This document shows, piece by piece, positions 1 through 8,396 of a DNA stretch of 64,000 nucleotides (positions are counted from its first letter, which is position 1; the number at the start of each line of letters is the position of its first letter). Below the pieces are notes generated by a model. The model was not told where the DNA came from. It was given only the letters and a program-made list of their open reading frames with translations, and did not search any database. The position numbers and the translations under genes were made by a program. The stretch is from CAWVSB01 sp046710535 (GTDB taxonomy: Bacteria; Pseudomonadota; Gammaproteobacteria; Pseudomonadales; CAWVSB01), in the NCBI GenBank assembly GCA_046710535.1, contig JBKEHH010000008.1, forward strand, positions 62,001-126,000, written 5' to 3'.

Positions 1-175
1 GAGAACTGTCAGTTGTCTTGATGCCTAAAATTTTGTGCCTCGTCGTTTGAGGCTTACGCGAAGTGATACTAATTTTTTGTTCTAAAATATAATTGAGTAA
101 AGTGGACTTACCAACATTAGGTCGACCCACTATCGCGATAAATCCACACCGGAACCCATCAACCGCTTTATTCAT
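1..175 (-). CDS. era: GTPase Era, N-terminal part (runs off window)
   Basis: This is the N-terminal 58 codons of Era, the GTPase that binds 16S rRNA and helps 30S ribosome maturation. The G1/P-loop GRPNVGKS is visible, followed by the Era-type switch region SITSRKPQTTRHKI. The ATG at 175 lies inside the end of rnc: the two genes overlap by 8 nt (ATGAATAA), which implies translational coupling. rnc-era is a classic gammaproteobacterial pair. The rest of the gene, including the KH domain, lies before position 1. Confidence 0.95.
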   Translation of the reverse strand, partial: MNKAVDGFRCGFIAIVGRPNVGKSTLLNYILEQKISITSRKPQTTRHKILGIKTTDSS

Positions 176-851
176 CGTCTTCTCCTAATGCCTGCAGTAC
201 TTTTTCTGCGGCGATTTGTTCGGCCATTTTTTTACTGGCAGCCGTGCCTTCAGTTGGCTTTTGCAATAAAGCTACCTTGCAGCTAACTACAAATCGTTGA
301 TTATGCTGTTCGCCCTGCACTTCTTTAGTCTTATATACAGGCAAAGATTTTCCACTTGCCTGCAACACTTCTTGCAACCGAGTTTTGGCATCTTTGGCTT
401 TACCCAGAGTATCGATATTCGCCACTCTATCTTCAAACCACTGCCTGACAGTGGTGCGGCAATGGTCAAAATCACTATCAAGATAAATAGCGGCAATAAT
501 TGCTTCCACCGCATCGCCTAGGATAGATTCTCTCTGGGTACCCCCGCTTTTAATTTCACCTACGCCTAGCGTAAGGTATTCACCTACGTCAAACGCCTTG
601 CCTATTTTAGCTAAAGTCTTTCCTTTAACTAACATAGCCCGCTGCTGCGTTAACTTACCTTCTGGTAAATTTGGATATGCCTCAAACAGCATCTCAGCTA
701 CCAACATATTTACCAAACTATCGCCTAAAAATTCAAACCGTTCATTATGATCGCTAGAGAAGGAGCGATGAGTAAGTGCTGTTCTTAACAGCAACTCGTC
801 ATTAAATTGATAGCCCAGATTTTGTTGTAATTGCTTAAGTAAATTGGGCAC
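168..851 (-). CDS. rnc: Ribonuclease III
   Basis: Double-strand-specific endoribonuclease for rRNA and mRNA processing, 227 aa, the usual full length. The signature NERFEFLGDS is at residues 36-45, and the metal-binding acidic residues D44, D113 and E116 fall in the expected motifs (the second is LGDAVEAI). A double-stranded RNA-binding domain occupies about residues 155-222. It lies 8 nt downstream of the DUF4845 gene and overlaps era, so it is part of the lepA-lepB-rnc-era housekeeping string. Confidence 0.97.
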   Translation of the reverse strand: MPNLLKQLQQNLGYQFNDELLLRTALTHRSFSSDHNERFEFLGDSLVNMLVAEMLFEAYPNLPEGKLTQQRAMLVKGKTLAKIGKAFDVGEYLTLGVGEIKSGGTQRESILGDAVEAIIAAIYLDSDFDHCRTTVRQWFEDRVANIDTLGKAKDAKTRLQEVLQASGKSLPVYKTKEVQGEQHNQRFVVSCKVALLQKPTEGTAASKKMAEQIAAEKVLQALGEDDE

Positions 852-859
852 AGTAATGT

Positions 860-1204
860 TTAATTTTTTGCAGCAGTAAATATATTATTTTCAAACCTAA
901 CAATAACATCGATATTAAATACGAAAGGCACTCGCGCCTCGTAATTAGCATCTAATACAACTTGATCGTCAGAAAACGAGATCGCTACATCGCTTGGCGA
1001 AATCGCTGTAATGCTGTTCATATCAAAGCGCTTAACTAAGCGGTCTTTGATTCCCCGTCGGTCATAACCGTTAGTTGCTGCTTCTGCTGTTAGCTCTTCT
1101 ATAACGCTGGTAATTGTGAACCCGGACATATAGATAGGCGCAATCTTGATCGCACACAGGCCAATGAAGATACCAATAATTAACAAACCAAGCTTTGATT
1201 TCAT
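860..1204 (-). CDS. DUF4845 family membrane-anchored protein
   Basis: A 114-residue protein with one N-terminal membrane segment (about residues 5-25) and a small extracytoplasmic domain. The family (DUF4845) is nearly always found between lepB and rnc in gammaproteobacteria, as here. Its function is not established. The position next to signal peptidase I suggests an envelope role, but that is inference. Spacing to rnc is 8 nt, so co-transcription is likely. Confidence 0.85.
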   Translation of the reverse strand: MKSKLGLLIIGIFIGLCAIKIAPIYMSGFTITSVIEELTAEAATNGYDRRGIKDRLVKRFDMNSITAISPSDVAISFSDDQVVLDANYEARVPFVFNIDVIVRFENNIFTAAKN

Positions 1205-1274
1205 ACCTTAAGTCTCCAATCCATTTCCACCATCAAACATTATCAGCTATAAAAATGCAAAATAATGTTAGCAA

Positions 1275-2021
1275 TTACTCTATTGCCCCTACTCGCTTAA
1301 AACTAGGTATGCTCAAAAACTCACCCCAGTTCATCCAAATACCAAAGGCTTTACCTACAATATTCTCTTCAGGTACTGGCCCCCAAAATCGGCTATCACT
1401 ACTGTTATTGCGATTATCACCCATCATAAAATAATGGCCTGCAGGCACGGTATAGCTAAAATTATCCTCACGCCGCATTTCAATATTAGTTTGTATTTGA
1501 TGCTCGACACCAGCAATATTTTCATTTAGCAAATTATACTCTGGCTGGCCAACAGGCAACCGCGCTAGTAGTTTTTGATCAGCTTTTTTGTCATTAACAT
1601 AAAGCACTTTGTCAATCATGGCGATTTTATCCCCAGGCAAACCAACAACACGCTTAATATAATAAATATGTACATGTGGTGGATAAAACACCATCACATC
1701 GCCTCGTTCGGGATCATCAATATCTAAAACCTTGGTTCTAACCGCAGGTAGCCTTAAGCCATAAGCAAACTTGTTAACCAAGATAAAGTCGCCAACAATT
1801 AGCGTAGGCACCATTGACGCCGATGGAATTTGAAACGGTTCTATTAAAAAAGACCTTAAGCCCAACACTATAGCCAATACTGGCAAAAACGAGCGAGCAT
1901 ACTCTATCGGCATTGGCGTATCGCCTCGGCGCTTTTTACTTAAAAATAATTTATCGACCAGCCAGATTACAAAACAAATTCCAACTAGTACGACCAAAAT
2001 CAATTCGAAATTTATATCCAT
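1275..2021 (-). CDS. lepB: Signal peptidase I
   Basis: Inner-membrane serine protease that cleaves Sec and Tat signal peptides on the periplasmic side, 248 aa. N-terminal membrane segments lie at about residues 5-23 and 43-60. The catalytic serine is S69 in IPSASMVPTL and the general-base lysine is K123 in YIKRVVGLPGD. Box E (GDNRNNSSDSRFWG) is present near the C-terminus. It lies 45 nt downstream of lepA, the standard lepA-lepB arrangement. Confidence 0.96.
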   Translation of the reverse strand: MDINFELILVVLVGICFVIWLVDKLFLSKKRRGDTPMPIEYARSFLPVLAIVLGLRSFLIEPFQIPSASMVPTLIVGDFILVNKFAYGLRLPAVRTKVLDIDDPERGDVMVFYPPHVHIYYIKRVVGLPGDKIAMIDKVLYVNDKKADQKLLARLPVGQPEYNLLNENIAGVEHQIQTNIEMRREDNFSYTVPAGHYFMMGDNRNNSSDSRFWGPVPEENIVGKAFGIWMNWGEFLSIPSFKRVGAIE

Positions 2022-2066
2022 TCAGACTTCTTCACTCTTCTGGTTTATCACTGGTTAACACCAAGT

Positions 2067-3869
2067 TTATTTTTCATCAATTTTTAACACGGCTAAAAAT
2101 GCCGTTTGTGGGATTTCAACATTACCCACTTGCTTCATGCGTTTTTTACCTTGCTTTTGCTTCTCGAGTAGTTTTTTCTTCCGAGTTATATCACCACCAT
2201 AACATTTAGCAGTTACATTTTTACGCAAGGCTTTCACAGTTTGCCTAGCGATAATTTGCCCACCTATGGCCGACTGAATAGCCACATCAAACATCTGACG
2301 AGGAATTAACTCTTTCATTTTCTCGGTTAATATCCTACCTCGGCTCTGAGCATCATCCTTATGCACAATAATTGACAGCGCATCAACTCGATCGCCATTA
2401 ATCAGCACGTCAACCTTAACCAAGTTTGCCGCTTCGAAGCGCTCAAAGCTATAATCAAGCGATGCAAAGCCACGACTCACTGACTTTAAGCGGTCAAAGA
2501 AATCTAACACTACTTCTGCCATTGGTAGTTCATAGCTCAGCGATACTTGATTGCCCATAAACTGCATGTCTTTTTGAACACCCCGTTTATTAACACATAA
2601 AGTAATTACACTACCCAAATAGTCTTGTGGCACCAAAATGTTACAGCGCACAATAGGTTCACGCATTTCCTTGATTTTAGTCGCAGGAGGCAATTTTGCA
2701 GGACTGTCAACCTTAACCAAAGAGCCATCGACTAGCTCTACTTGATAAATTACCGTTGGCGCGGTGGTGATTAAGTCGAGATCATATTCACGCTCTAGGC
2801 GCTCTTGAATAATCTCCATGTGCAACAGACCTAAAAAACCGCAACGGAAACCAAAGCCTAGGGCGTCTGAACTCTCTGGCTCATAAAACAGGGACGCATC
2901 GTTAAGAGTTAGTTTAGCTAAAGCCTCACGAAAATCTTCATAGTCGTCTGAGTCTACCGGAAATAAACCCGCATAAACCTTAGGTTGTACTTGCTCAAAA
3001 CCCGGCAACTGATCAACATCCGGAGTTGCAGCATGAGTAATTGTATCACCTACCGGCGCACCATGAATCTCTTTAATACCCGCCACAACAAAACCCACAC
3101 TACCGGCAGTAATACTGTCGGTAACCAAACGTTTAGGCGTAAAAACCCCGACCGCATCAACTAATTGAGCACGGCCTAAGGATTTAGCAATAATCTTATC
3201 TTTTTTGCGTAAAGTGCCGTTCACCACGCGCACTAGCGAGACAACACCAAGGTAATTATCAAACCAAGAATCAATAATCAATGCTTGTAAGGGGGCATCT
3301 GGATCACCGACAGGAGGAGGCACTTTCTCAACTAACACTTCTAATAGCTCTTCCATACCCAAACCAGATTTCGCGCTTACGCGGCATGCATCGATTGCTT
3401 CAATGCCGATAATATCTTCGATTTCTTGGCAAACACGTTCAGGCTCAACTTGAGGGAGATCCATTTTATTAAGCACCGGAATCACCTCGACGCCCTGTTC
3501 TATCGCCGTGTAACAGTTTGCTACCGACTGAGCCTCTACGCCTTGCGCGGCATCAACAACCAACAGCGCGCCTTCACAAGCGGCCAAAGAGCGCGATACT
3601 TCATAGGAAAAATCCACATGGCCCGGCGTATCAATGAAATTCAGCTCATAAGTTTCGCCATTATTCGCTTTATAATTCAAGGTCACGCTTTGCGCTTTAA
3701 TAGTAATCCCACGTTCACGTTCAATATCCATTGAATCTAAAACCTGAGAGGCCATCTCGCGCTCAGATAAGCCGCCACACATTTGTATCAAGCGATCGGC
3801 AATTGTCGATTTACCGTGATCGATATGGGCAATAATAGAAAAATTGCGAATATTAGAGAGCTTAGTCAC
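2067..3869 (-). CDS. lepA: Elongation factor 4 (LepA), ribosomal back-translocase GTPase
   Basis: Translational GTPase of 600 aa, the normal length. The P-loop AHIDHGKST is near residues 14-22, and the DTPGH and NKMDLP GTP-binding motifs follow. EF-G-like domains II, III and V are next, then the LepA-specific C-terminal domain ending with a basic tail. EF4 is thought to act on stalled or mistranslocated ribosomes. It follows mucD after about 100 nt and precedes lepB. Confidence 0.97.
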   Translation of the reverse strand: MTKLSNIRNFSIIAHIDHGKSTIADRLIQMCGGLSEREMASQVLDSMDIERERGITIKAQSVTLNYKANNGETYELNFIDTPGHVDFSYEVSRSLAACEGALLVVDAAQGVEAQSVANCYTAIEQGVEVIPVLNKMDLPQVEPERVCQEIEDIIGIEAIDACRVSAKSGLGMEELLEVLVEKVPPPVGDPDAPLQALIIDSWFDNYLGVVSLVRVVNGTLRKKDKIIAKSLGRAQLVDAVGVFTPKRLVTDSITAGSVGFVVAGIKEIHGAPVGDTITHAATPDVDQLPGFEQVQPKVYAGLFPVDSDDYEDFREALAKLTLNDASLFYEPESSDALGFGFRCGFLGLLHMEIIQERLEREYDLDLITTAPTVIYQVELVDGSLVKVDSPAKLPPATKIKEMREPIVRCNILVPQDYLGSVITLCVNKRGVQKDMQFMGNQVSLSYELPMAEVVLDFFDRLKSVSRGFASLDYSFERFEAANLVKVDVLINGDRVDALSIIVHKDDAQSRGRILTEKMKELIPRQMFDVAIQSAIGGQIIARQTVKALRKNVTAKCYGGDITRKKKLLEKQKQGKKRMKQVGNVEIPQTAFLAVLKIDEK

Positions 3870-3968
3870 TTAGCGTTACCTGAATCCTGTCATAACAACG
3901 CAAAATAATCGCGTTGATGGTCAAAAAAACGCGCATTTTACCATATTTGCCACCAACGCGGTTAGGTT

Positions 3969-5390
3969 TTATCGCGGTACTTGAATCGCCACGAAACCGG
4001 CACTGCCATTGCGCACTATTCGCACCGGTACAGGCTTACCTAGCGGTAGTTTTGACACTACTTTTTCAAACTCTTTTAAGGTGCTGATTGAATAACCACC
4101 AACTAGCGTAATAATGTCACCAGGACGCAACCTTGCCATTGCGCCAGCGCTGCCATTCTCAACCTTAACCACCACAACACCGCCGGCTAATTGCCCAGCT
4201 TCTTGCTGATCTTGAGTTAGTTCTTTAACCAACAGGCCTAGTTTATCTACTTTATTTAAGTCGCTGGAGTCGCCGCTAGTTAAGGTTGCACCAGCTTTGC
4301 TTTCATCTAGAGTGCCAACTTTAACGCTCAAGTTACGCTCGCGACCATCGCGAACAACTATTATAGAGATCTTTTTACCAGGCTTAGTCAGCCCAACCAC
4401 GGCCGGTAAATCAGCAGAGTCAGCAATCGCGGTGCCGTTAAAGTCGATAATAATGTCGCCGACTTTAACACCAGCGGCAGCAGCAGGGCCACTCTGCTCA
4501 ATATAGGATATCAACGCGCCCCTAGGGCTGATTAAACCAAATGACTCAGCCAGATCCTTATCTACATCCTGAATACCCACCCCCAGCCAGCCTCTTGATA
4601 CCGAACCAGATTCTTTAAGCTGCGCCATCACATCAACTGCCAAACCAACAGGAATAGCAAATGACAACCCTACTGAGCCACCGCTAGGCGAATATATTTG
4701 AGAATTAATACCGACTACTTCGCCGCTCATGTTAAACAAAGGACCACCAGAATTACCTGGATTAATAGCCACATCGGTTTGAATGAACGGTACATAAGTA
4801 CTACCGCCACCATCACGAATACTGCGACCGATCCCGCTGACAATACCCGAGGACACTGAGTAATCTAAACCAAATGGAGAACCTATTGCTAACACCCACT
4901 CGCCAACTTTTAAGTTATCACTGCTAGCCATCTTTAATATTGGTAAATTTTTGGCATCCACTTTTAGCAAAGCCAAATCACTGCGTTCATCGGTTCCTAC
5001 AACTTCGGCGTCAAACTCTCGTCGATCGACCAAGCGCACTATAATCTTATCAGCGTCCTCGATCACATGATTATTAGTCAAAATATAGCCATTATTAGAT
5101 ACTATAAAGCCAGACCCTAAAGACCGACTTTCACGCCCTTTAGACTGGCCATCGCGCTCAAAATAGTCATGGAATATTTCGGGTAATTGCTGACCATTAT
5201 TGTATTTGTCATAAGGCTGATATTGCCCACTTTTAGCATGAGTAATGGTGGTGATTTTCACTACCGCACCAGCATGGCGCTCAACAATAGACGTAAAATC
5301 TGGTAGTTGGGACAAGGCCTGAGATGCACCTAAAGCTGTCACCGCACATACCACAGACAACAAAAATGGACCTGCTACCTTATGAAGCAT
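3969..5390 (-). CDS. mucD: Periplasmic Do-family serine protease (MucD/DegP type)
   Basis: HtrA/Deg serine endopeptidase of 473 aa, exported by a signal peptide (about residues 1-27). The trypsin-like triad is H108 (TNNHVI), D138 (ERSDLALLKV) and S214 (GNSGGPLFN). Two PDZ domains follow, at about residues 265-355 and 375-465. Members degrade or refold damaged envelope proteins and in Pseudomonas dampen the AlgU response. It is the last member of the sigma-E cluster here, 30 nt after rseC, as in Pseudomonas and its relatives. Confidence 0.95.
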   Translation of the reverse strand: MLHKVAGPFLLSVVCAVTALGASQALSQLPDFTSIVERHAGAVVKITTITHAKSGQYQPYDKYNNGQQLPEIFHDYFERDGQSKGRESRSLGSGFIVSNNGYILTNNHVIEDADKIIVRLVDRREFDAEVVGTDERSDLALLKVDAKNLPILKMASSDNLKVGEWVLAIGSPFGLDYSVSSGIVSGIGRSIRDGGGSTYVPFIQTDVAINPGNSGGPLFNMSGEVVGINSQIYSPSGGSVGLSFAIPVGLAVDVMAQLKESGSVSRGWLGVGIQDVDKDLAESFGLISPRGALISYIEQSGPAAAAGVKVGDIIIDFNGTAIADSADLPAVVGLTKPGKKISIIVVRDGRERNLSVKVGTLDESKAGATLTSGDSSDLNKVDKLGLLVKELTQDQQEAGQLAGGVVVVKVENGSAGAMARLRPGDIITLVGGYSISTLKEFEKVVSKLPLGKPVPVRIVRNGSAGFVAIQVPR

Positions 5391-5420
5391 GAAACCGACC
5401 TCGATATACTAATTTTTAAA

Positions 5421-5897
5421 TTACGTTAATTCTAAAATCTGGCTGTGCTTGGCTGACGTATCGCCTGTATCGACGATGACTGGATGTAATTCCGGATTAT
5501 CGCGTCCAGTCCATGCATGCAACCGGACTAAGGCTAGCCCCCCAAACAAACCAATGACCCCACCCAAAATGGCATAGCCATCACTCGCACCTTTGGTATC
5601 GCCAATGACAGCGCCGATAAGTAATAACGCAATAGGTACTACATACATAATTAGCGATGCTTTAACAATTAAACTATCTGATACCTCTAAGGTGACTTCC
5701 TGACCAATTTCCAGTGGTGATATCTGACTGGGCTCAGCCAATACGCGGACAAAATGTTTCCGATTTGGAAACAATTTAGCCAGCAGTGAAGTACCGCACC
5801 CTTTTTGTGCAGAACAGCTACCGCAAGCGGTTTGACGCGATGTTTCCACCCACAAACTACGCTCTTCTATAGCGACAACTGTGCCTACTTCACGCAT
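5421..5897 (-). CDS. rseC: SoxR-reducing system / sigma-E regulator RseC family protein
   Basis: A 158-aa RseC/MucC protein. The N-terminal cytoplasmic part carries the cysteine cluster TACGSCSAQKGCG (four Cys within about residues 20-35). It is followed by two membrane helices at about residues 78-98 and 105-125. Family members modulate the sigma-E response and form part of the Rsx system that reduces SoxR. The start codon overlaps the rseB stop (TAATG), so coupled translation is likely. The exact biochemical role is unsettled in the literature. Confidence 0.92.
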   Translation of the reverse strand: MREVGTVVAIEERSLWVETSRQTACGSCSAQKGCGTSLLAKLFPNRKHFVRVLAEPSQISPLEIGQEVTLEVSDSLIVKASLIMYVVPIALLLIGAVIGDTKGASDGYAILGGVIGLFGGLALVRLHAWTGRDNPELHPVIVDTGDTSAKHSQILELT

Positions 5898-6895
5898 TAG
5901 TTTACTGCCGCCTGTGCTTTTACATAGCGGGCGACTCGGGCAGCAGTAAATAGTGGCACTTCACCAACCACCGTCACATTATAAGGTTTATCGTTAATCA
6001 TCATTTTATGAGTATACGCTACCGTAGCGCCATGCCTAGCACGCCCGCCGCCATCATTGATATTTTCATCCACAGCTTGAGATTGCTCAATAAATACGCT
6101 CAAACTAGCAAGGCCATCGGTATAAAGCGCTAACCGCAAAGGACCGCCGCTATTAGTGGTTTCAGACCTAGCCGCAATGGTAAAACCCGGAGGCAACCAT
6201 GTTACCGCCAAATCCATCCCTTCAACATTAGCAAGCTTAGCTGCAGACATAGTCTGGGCTAATATTTGGTGAGTGTCTTCGGTAGCAGCTTTATCCGATA
6301 CCAGATCAGCATCGTCAATCTCCACACCAATCTCTACTGAGGCAAATTGAAAGCGCTCCAACGGCCTACCTTCAGGGCTAATAATAGTGCTTTTTAATAA
6401 TAACGAACTGTCTTGATCTAGATAAAACCAAAACCCATTACGGTATTTATCTTTAGGTCTAATGCGCAGCTCATTCGCCATCTTGCCGGCAATACGCTTA
6501 CTGCCGCCTTGGGTGATTTCATAATGGTCTTCTATATTGCCAACTGACTTTAAAAAACTACGGGAGAATGGGCCACTAGAAATAGTGTGCCCTAAACGTA
6601 AAATTTGATCACCAGGATGGACGCACTCTAATAAATGACCATGACGAAACACTTCTCGTGGCTCGCCATTGAGATAGATTAGTCGCTCAACTTCAACACC
6701 ATCACGTACTGCATGAATAATACGCATAGATTCCATTTCAGCACCGTATTCGTAGGTGAATACGCCGTGGTAATCAAGTTCACGAAATGCCTTGGACATG
6801 CCATCTAACATTGTCCGAGCAGGCGACTGAGCCAGTGCAGACGCGGGAAGGTAACTAATTATCAACAGCGCTGCTAAATATCTTAGCTTTGGCAC
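5897..6895 (-). CDS. rseB: Sigma-E negative regulator RseB (MucB)
   Basis: Periplasmic MucB/RseB protein, 332 aa, with a signal peptide (about residues 1-22, ending ASALA). The LolA-like N-terminal domain and the C-terminal RseA-binding domain are of normal length. RseB binds the periplasmic part of the anti-sigma factor and shields it from DegS-type cleavage until misassembled lipid or outer-membrane protein signals appear. It starts 3 nt after the rseA stop and overlaps rseC by one base. Confidence 0.94.
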   Translation of the reverse strand: MPKLRYLAALLIISYLPASALAQSPARTMLDGMSKAFRELDYHGVFTYEYGAEMESMRIIHAVRDGVEVERLIYLNGEPREVFRHGHLLECVHPGDQILRLGHTISSGPFSRSFLKSVGNIEDHYEITQGGSKRIAGKMANELRIRPKDKYRNGFWFYLDQDSSLLLKSTIISPEGRPLERFQFASVEIGVEIDDADLVSDKAATEDTHQILAQTMSAAKLANVEGMDLAVTWLPPGFTIAARSETTNSGGPLRLALYTDGLASLSVFIEQSQAVDENINDGGGRARHGATVAYTHKMMINDKPYNVTVVGEVPLFTAARVARYVKAQAAVN

Positions 6896-6898
6896 TGG

Positions 6899-7516
6899 TT
6901 ATTTTTCCTCTAAGTTTTCTACTCGGGCAAAGGGCATCACACCGCTACCAGTGCTGATGCTTGAATTCTCAACATGACGATACATATACGAATTTAGGCG
7001 CTGTCCTGCAACTGCATCGGCATAAGCACGTTTGTCTAACTGTGCTTGGCTGGGCTTACTATACACATCCGTAGATACGGATGCGGGCAGCGCCAAATTA
7101 TTAAACTGTCCTGCTGTCACTGGCGCTGAACTATTGAAATCCTCAGTTGTTGCGATTTCATTTAGCGAAGCATTACCACCGCCGCTGGCCGCTTGATAAA
7201 TTTGTGTACCGGTTAATATTGCCACCGTAACAGTTGCCGCCACCGCCACGCTCATCATAGGTTTTAGCATTTCACTAATACGACTGCCACTTGTAGCTTT
7301 GTCGTTAGCTACTGCGGCTCTTATGCCGTCCGATATGTCTATGCGCAGCAAACTACGCTCGTCGTTCTTAACCACAGCCGAGATAGCTTGATAGCGACGC
7401 CAAGACTGACGCACTTCGTCGTCCGTCTCACTCGCTTTTAATACTCTATGTAAGTCCATTTCGTTGGCTTCACCATCGACCAATGCAGATATTGACTCAC
7501 GTAATTTATCACTCAT
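6899..7516 (-). CDS. rseA: Anti-sigma-E factor RseA (MucA)
   Basis: Single-pass anti-sigma factor of 205 aa from the ATG at 7516. An upstream in-frame TTG at 7522 is less likely, because GAGAGG sits 6 nt before the ATG. The N-terminal cytoplasmic domain (residues 1-80, beginning SDKLRESISALVDGEA) is the sigma-binding domain. One membrane helix lies at about residues 88-110, followed by a periplasmic tail recognised by RseB. It follows rpoE by 35 nt. Confidence 0.93.
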   Translation of the reverse strand: MSDKLRESISALVDGEANEMDLHRVLKASETDDEVRQSWRRYQAISAVVKNDERSLLRIDISDGIRAAVANDKATSGSRISEMLKPMMSVAVAATVTVAILTGTQIYQAASGGGNASLNEIATTEDFNSSAPVTAGQFNNLALPASVSTDVYSKPSQAQLDKRAYADAVAGQRLNSYMYRHVENSSISTGSGVMPFARVENLEEK

Positions 7517-7551
7517 TACCAACCTCTCGTTATAAATATCATTGCAGCAAA

Positions 7552-8136
7552 CTACTCGCCTGCCAACAGCGGTTGAATTTCGTTTTCAATCGCTTCACGT
7601 CCACGAAATATCCTAGACCTTACTGTTCCTACCGGGCATTCCATCACTTCGGCAATTTCTTCGTAACTCAGACCATCATATTCACGTAAAGTTACAGCCG
7701 TACGCAAATCATCTGGCAACTCTTTTATTGCCCGATCAACTACCTGTTTAAGTTCTTCACTAAACAATAGATTTTCTGGATTCTGGATATCATGTAAATC
7801 AGAATCCCCATATAAATATTCAGCGTCTTGCGCATCTACATCAGTTGCTGGCGGCCTTCTGCTTTGCGACACCAAATGATTTTTGGCTGTATTTATCGCT
7901 ATACGATACAACCAAGTATAAAAAGCGCTATCACCTCTAAAATTTGGCAATGCTCTATAAGCTTTAATAAAAGCTTCTTGGGCAATATCTTCCATATCAG
8001 CGCGATTGCGCACATAACGCGACACCACGCCAATAACCTTATGCTGATACTTCAACACCAGTAAATCGAATGCTCTCTGATCGCCTTTCTGTACACGCTT
8101 AACCAATGCCTGGTCTGCGTCAGGTTTTTTAATCAT
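7552..8136 (-). CDS. rpoE: RNA polymerase sigma-E factor (AlgU/RpoE)
   Basis: ECF sigma factor for envelope stress, 194 aa from the ATG at 8136. The reading frame is open further upstream (to 8244), but that start would lie on the transcription start implied by the sigma-E promoter at 8251-8277, and AGGGA precedes the 8136 ATG. Typical AlgU text is seen: VKRVQKGDQRAF at the start, region 2 (YQHKVIGVVSRYV, DMEDIAQEAFIKAYRAL) and region 4 (LRTAVTLREYDGLSYEEIA). It heads the rpoE-rseA-rseB-rseC-mucD operon and probably activates its own transcription. Confidence 0.96.
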   Translation of the reverse strand: MIKKPDADQALVKRVQKGDQRAFDLLVLKYQHKVIGVVSRYVRNRADMEDIAQEAFIKAYRALPNFRGDSAFYTWLYRIAINTAKNHLVSQSRRPPATDVDAQDAEYLYGDSDLHDIQNPENLLFSEELKQVVDRAIKELPDDLRTAVTLREYDGLSYEEIAEVMECPVGTVRSRIFRGREAIENEIQPLLAGE

Positions 8137-8250
8137 TTTGTCCCTGTGGCCATTCACTGCAGATAGTTGACGGTTTTTATCGCCGCCAGCTACTAAAATA
8201 TCGCTAAACCCGCCCCAAGCGGGGTAATTTCCAGTTATCGCCATGAATAA

Positions 8251-8277
8251 TCAGAACGGCTGAATACCAAAAAGTTC
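8251..8277 (-). promoter_or_regulatory. Sigma-E autoregulatory promoter of rpoE
   Basis: On the minus strand a -35 element GAACTT (8277-8272) is separated by exactly 16 nt from a -10 element TCTGA (8255-8251). This matches the RpoE/AlgU consensus. Transcription would begin near 8245, giving an rpoE leader of about 110 nt to the ATG at 8136. Confidence 0.85.
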
Positions 8278-8396
8278 ACTTATTATAACTATTTGATGTA
8301 AAAGTTTGTCGTTTAAACGCAAAAACTTCTGTTCTATAGCGGCTTGTATATACTAAGCACTCTTATATTACTGTTATAGGCTGTTTTCAACCCACT

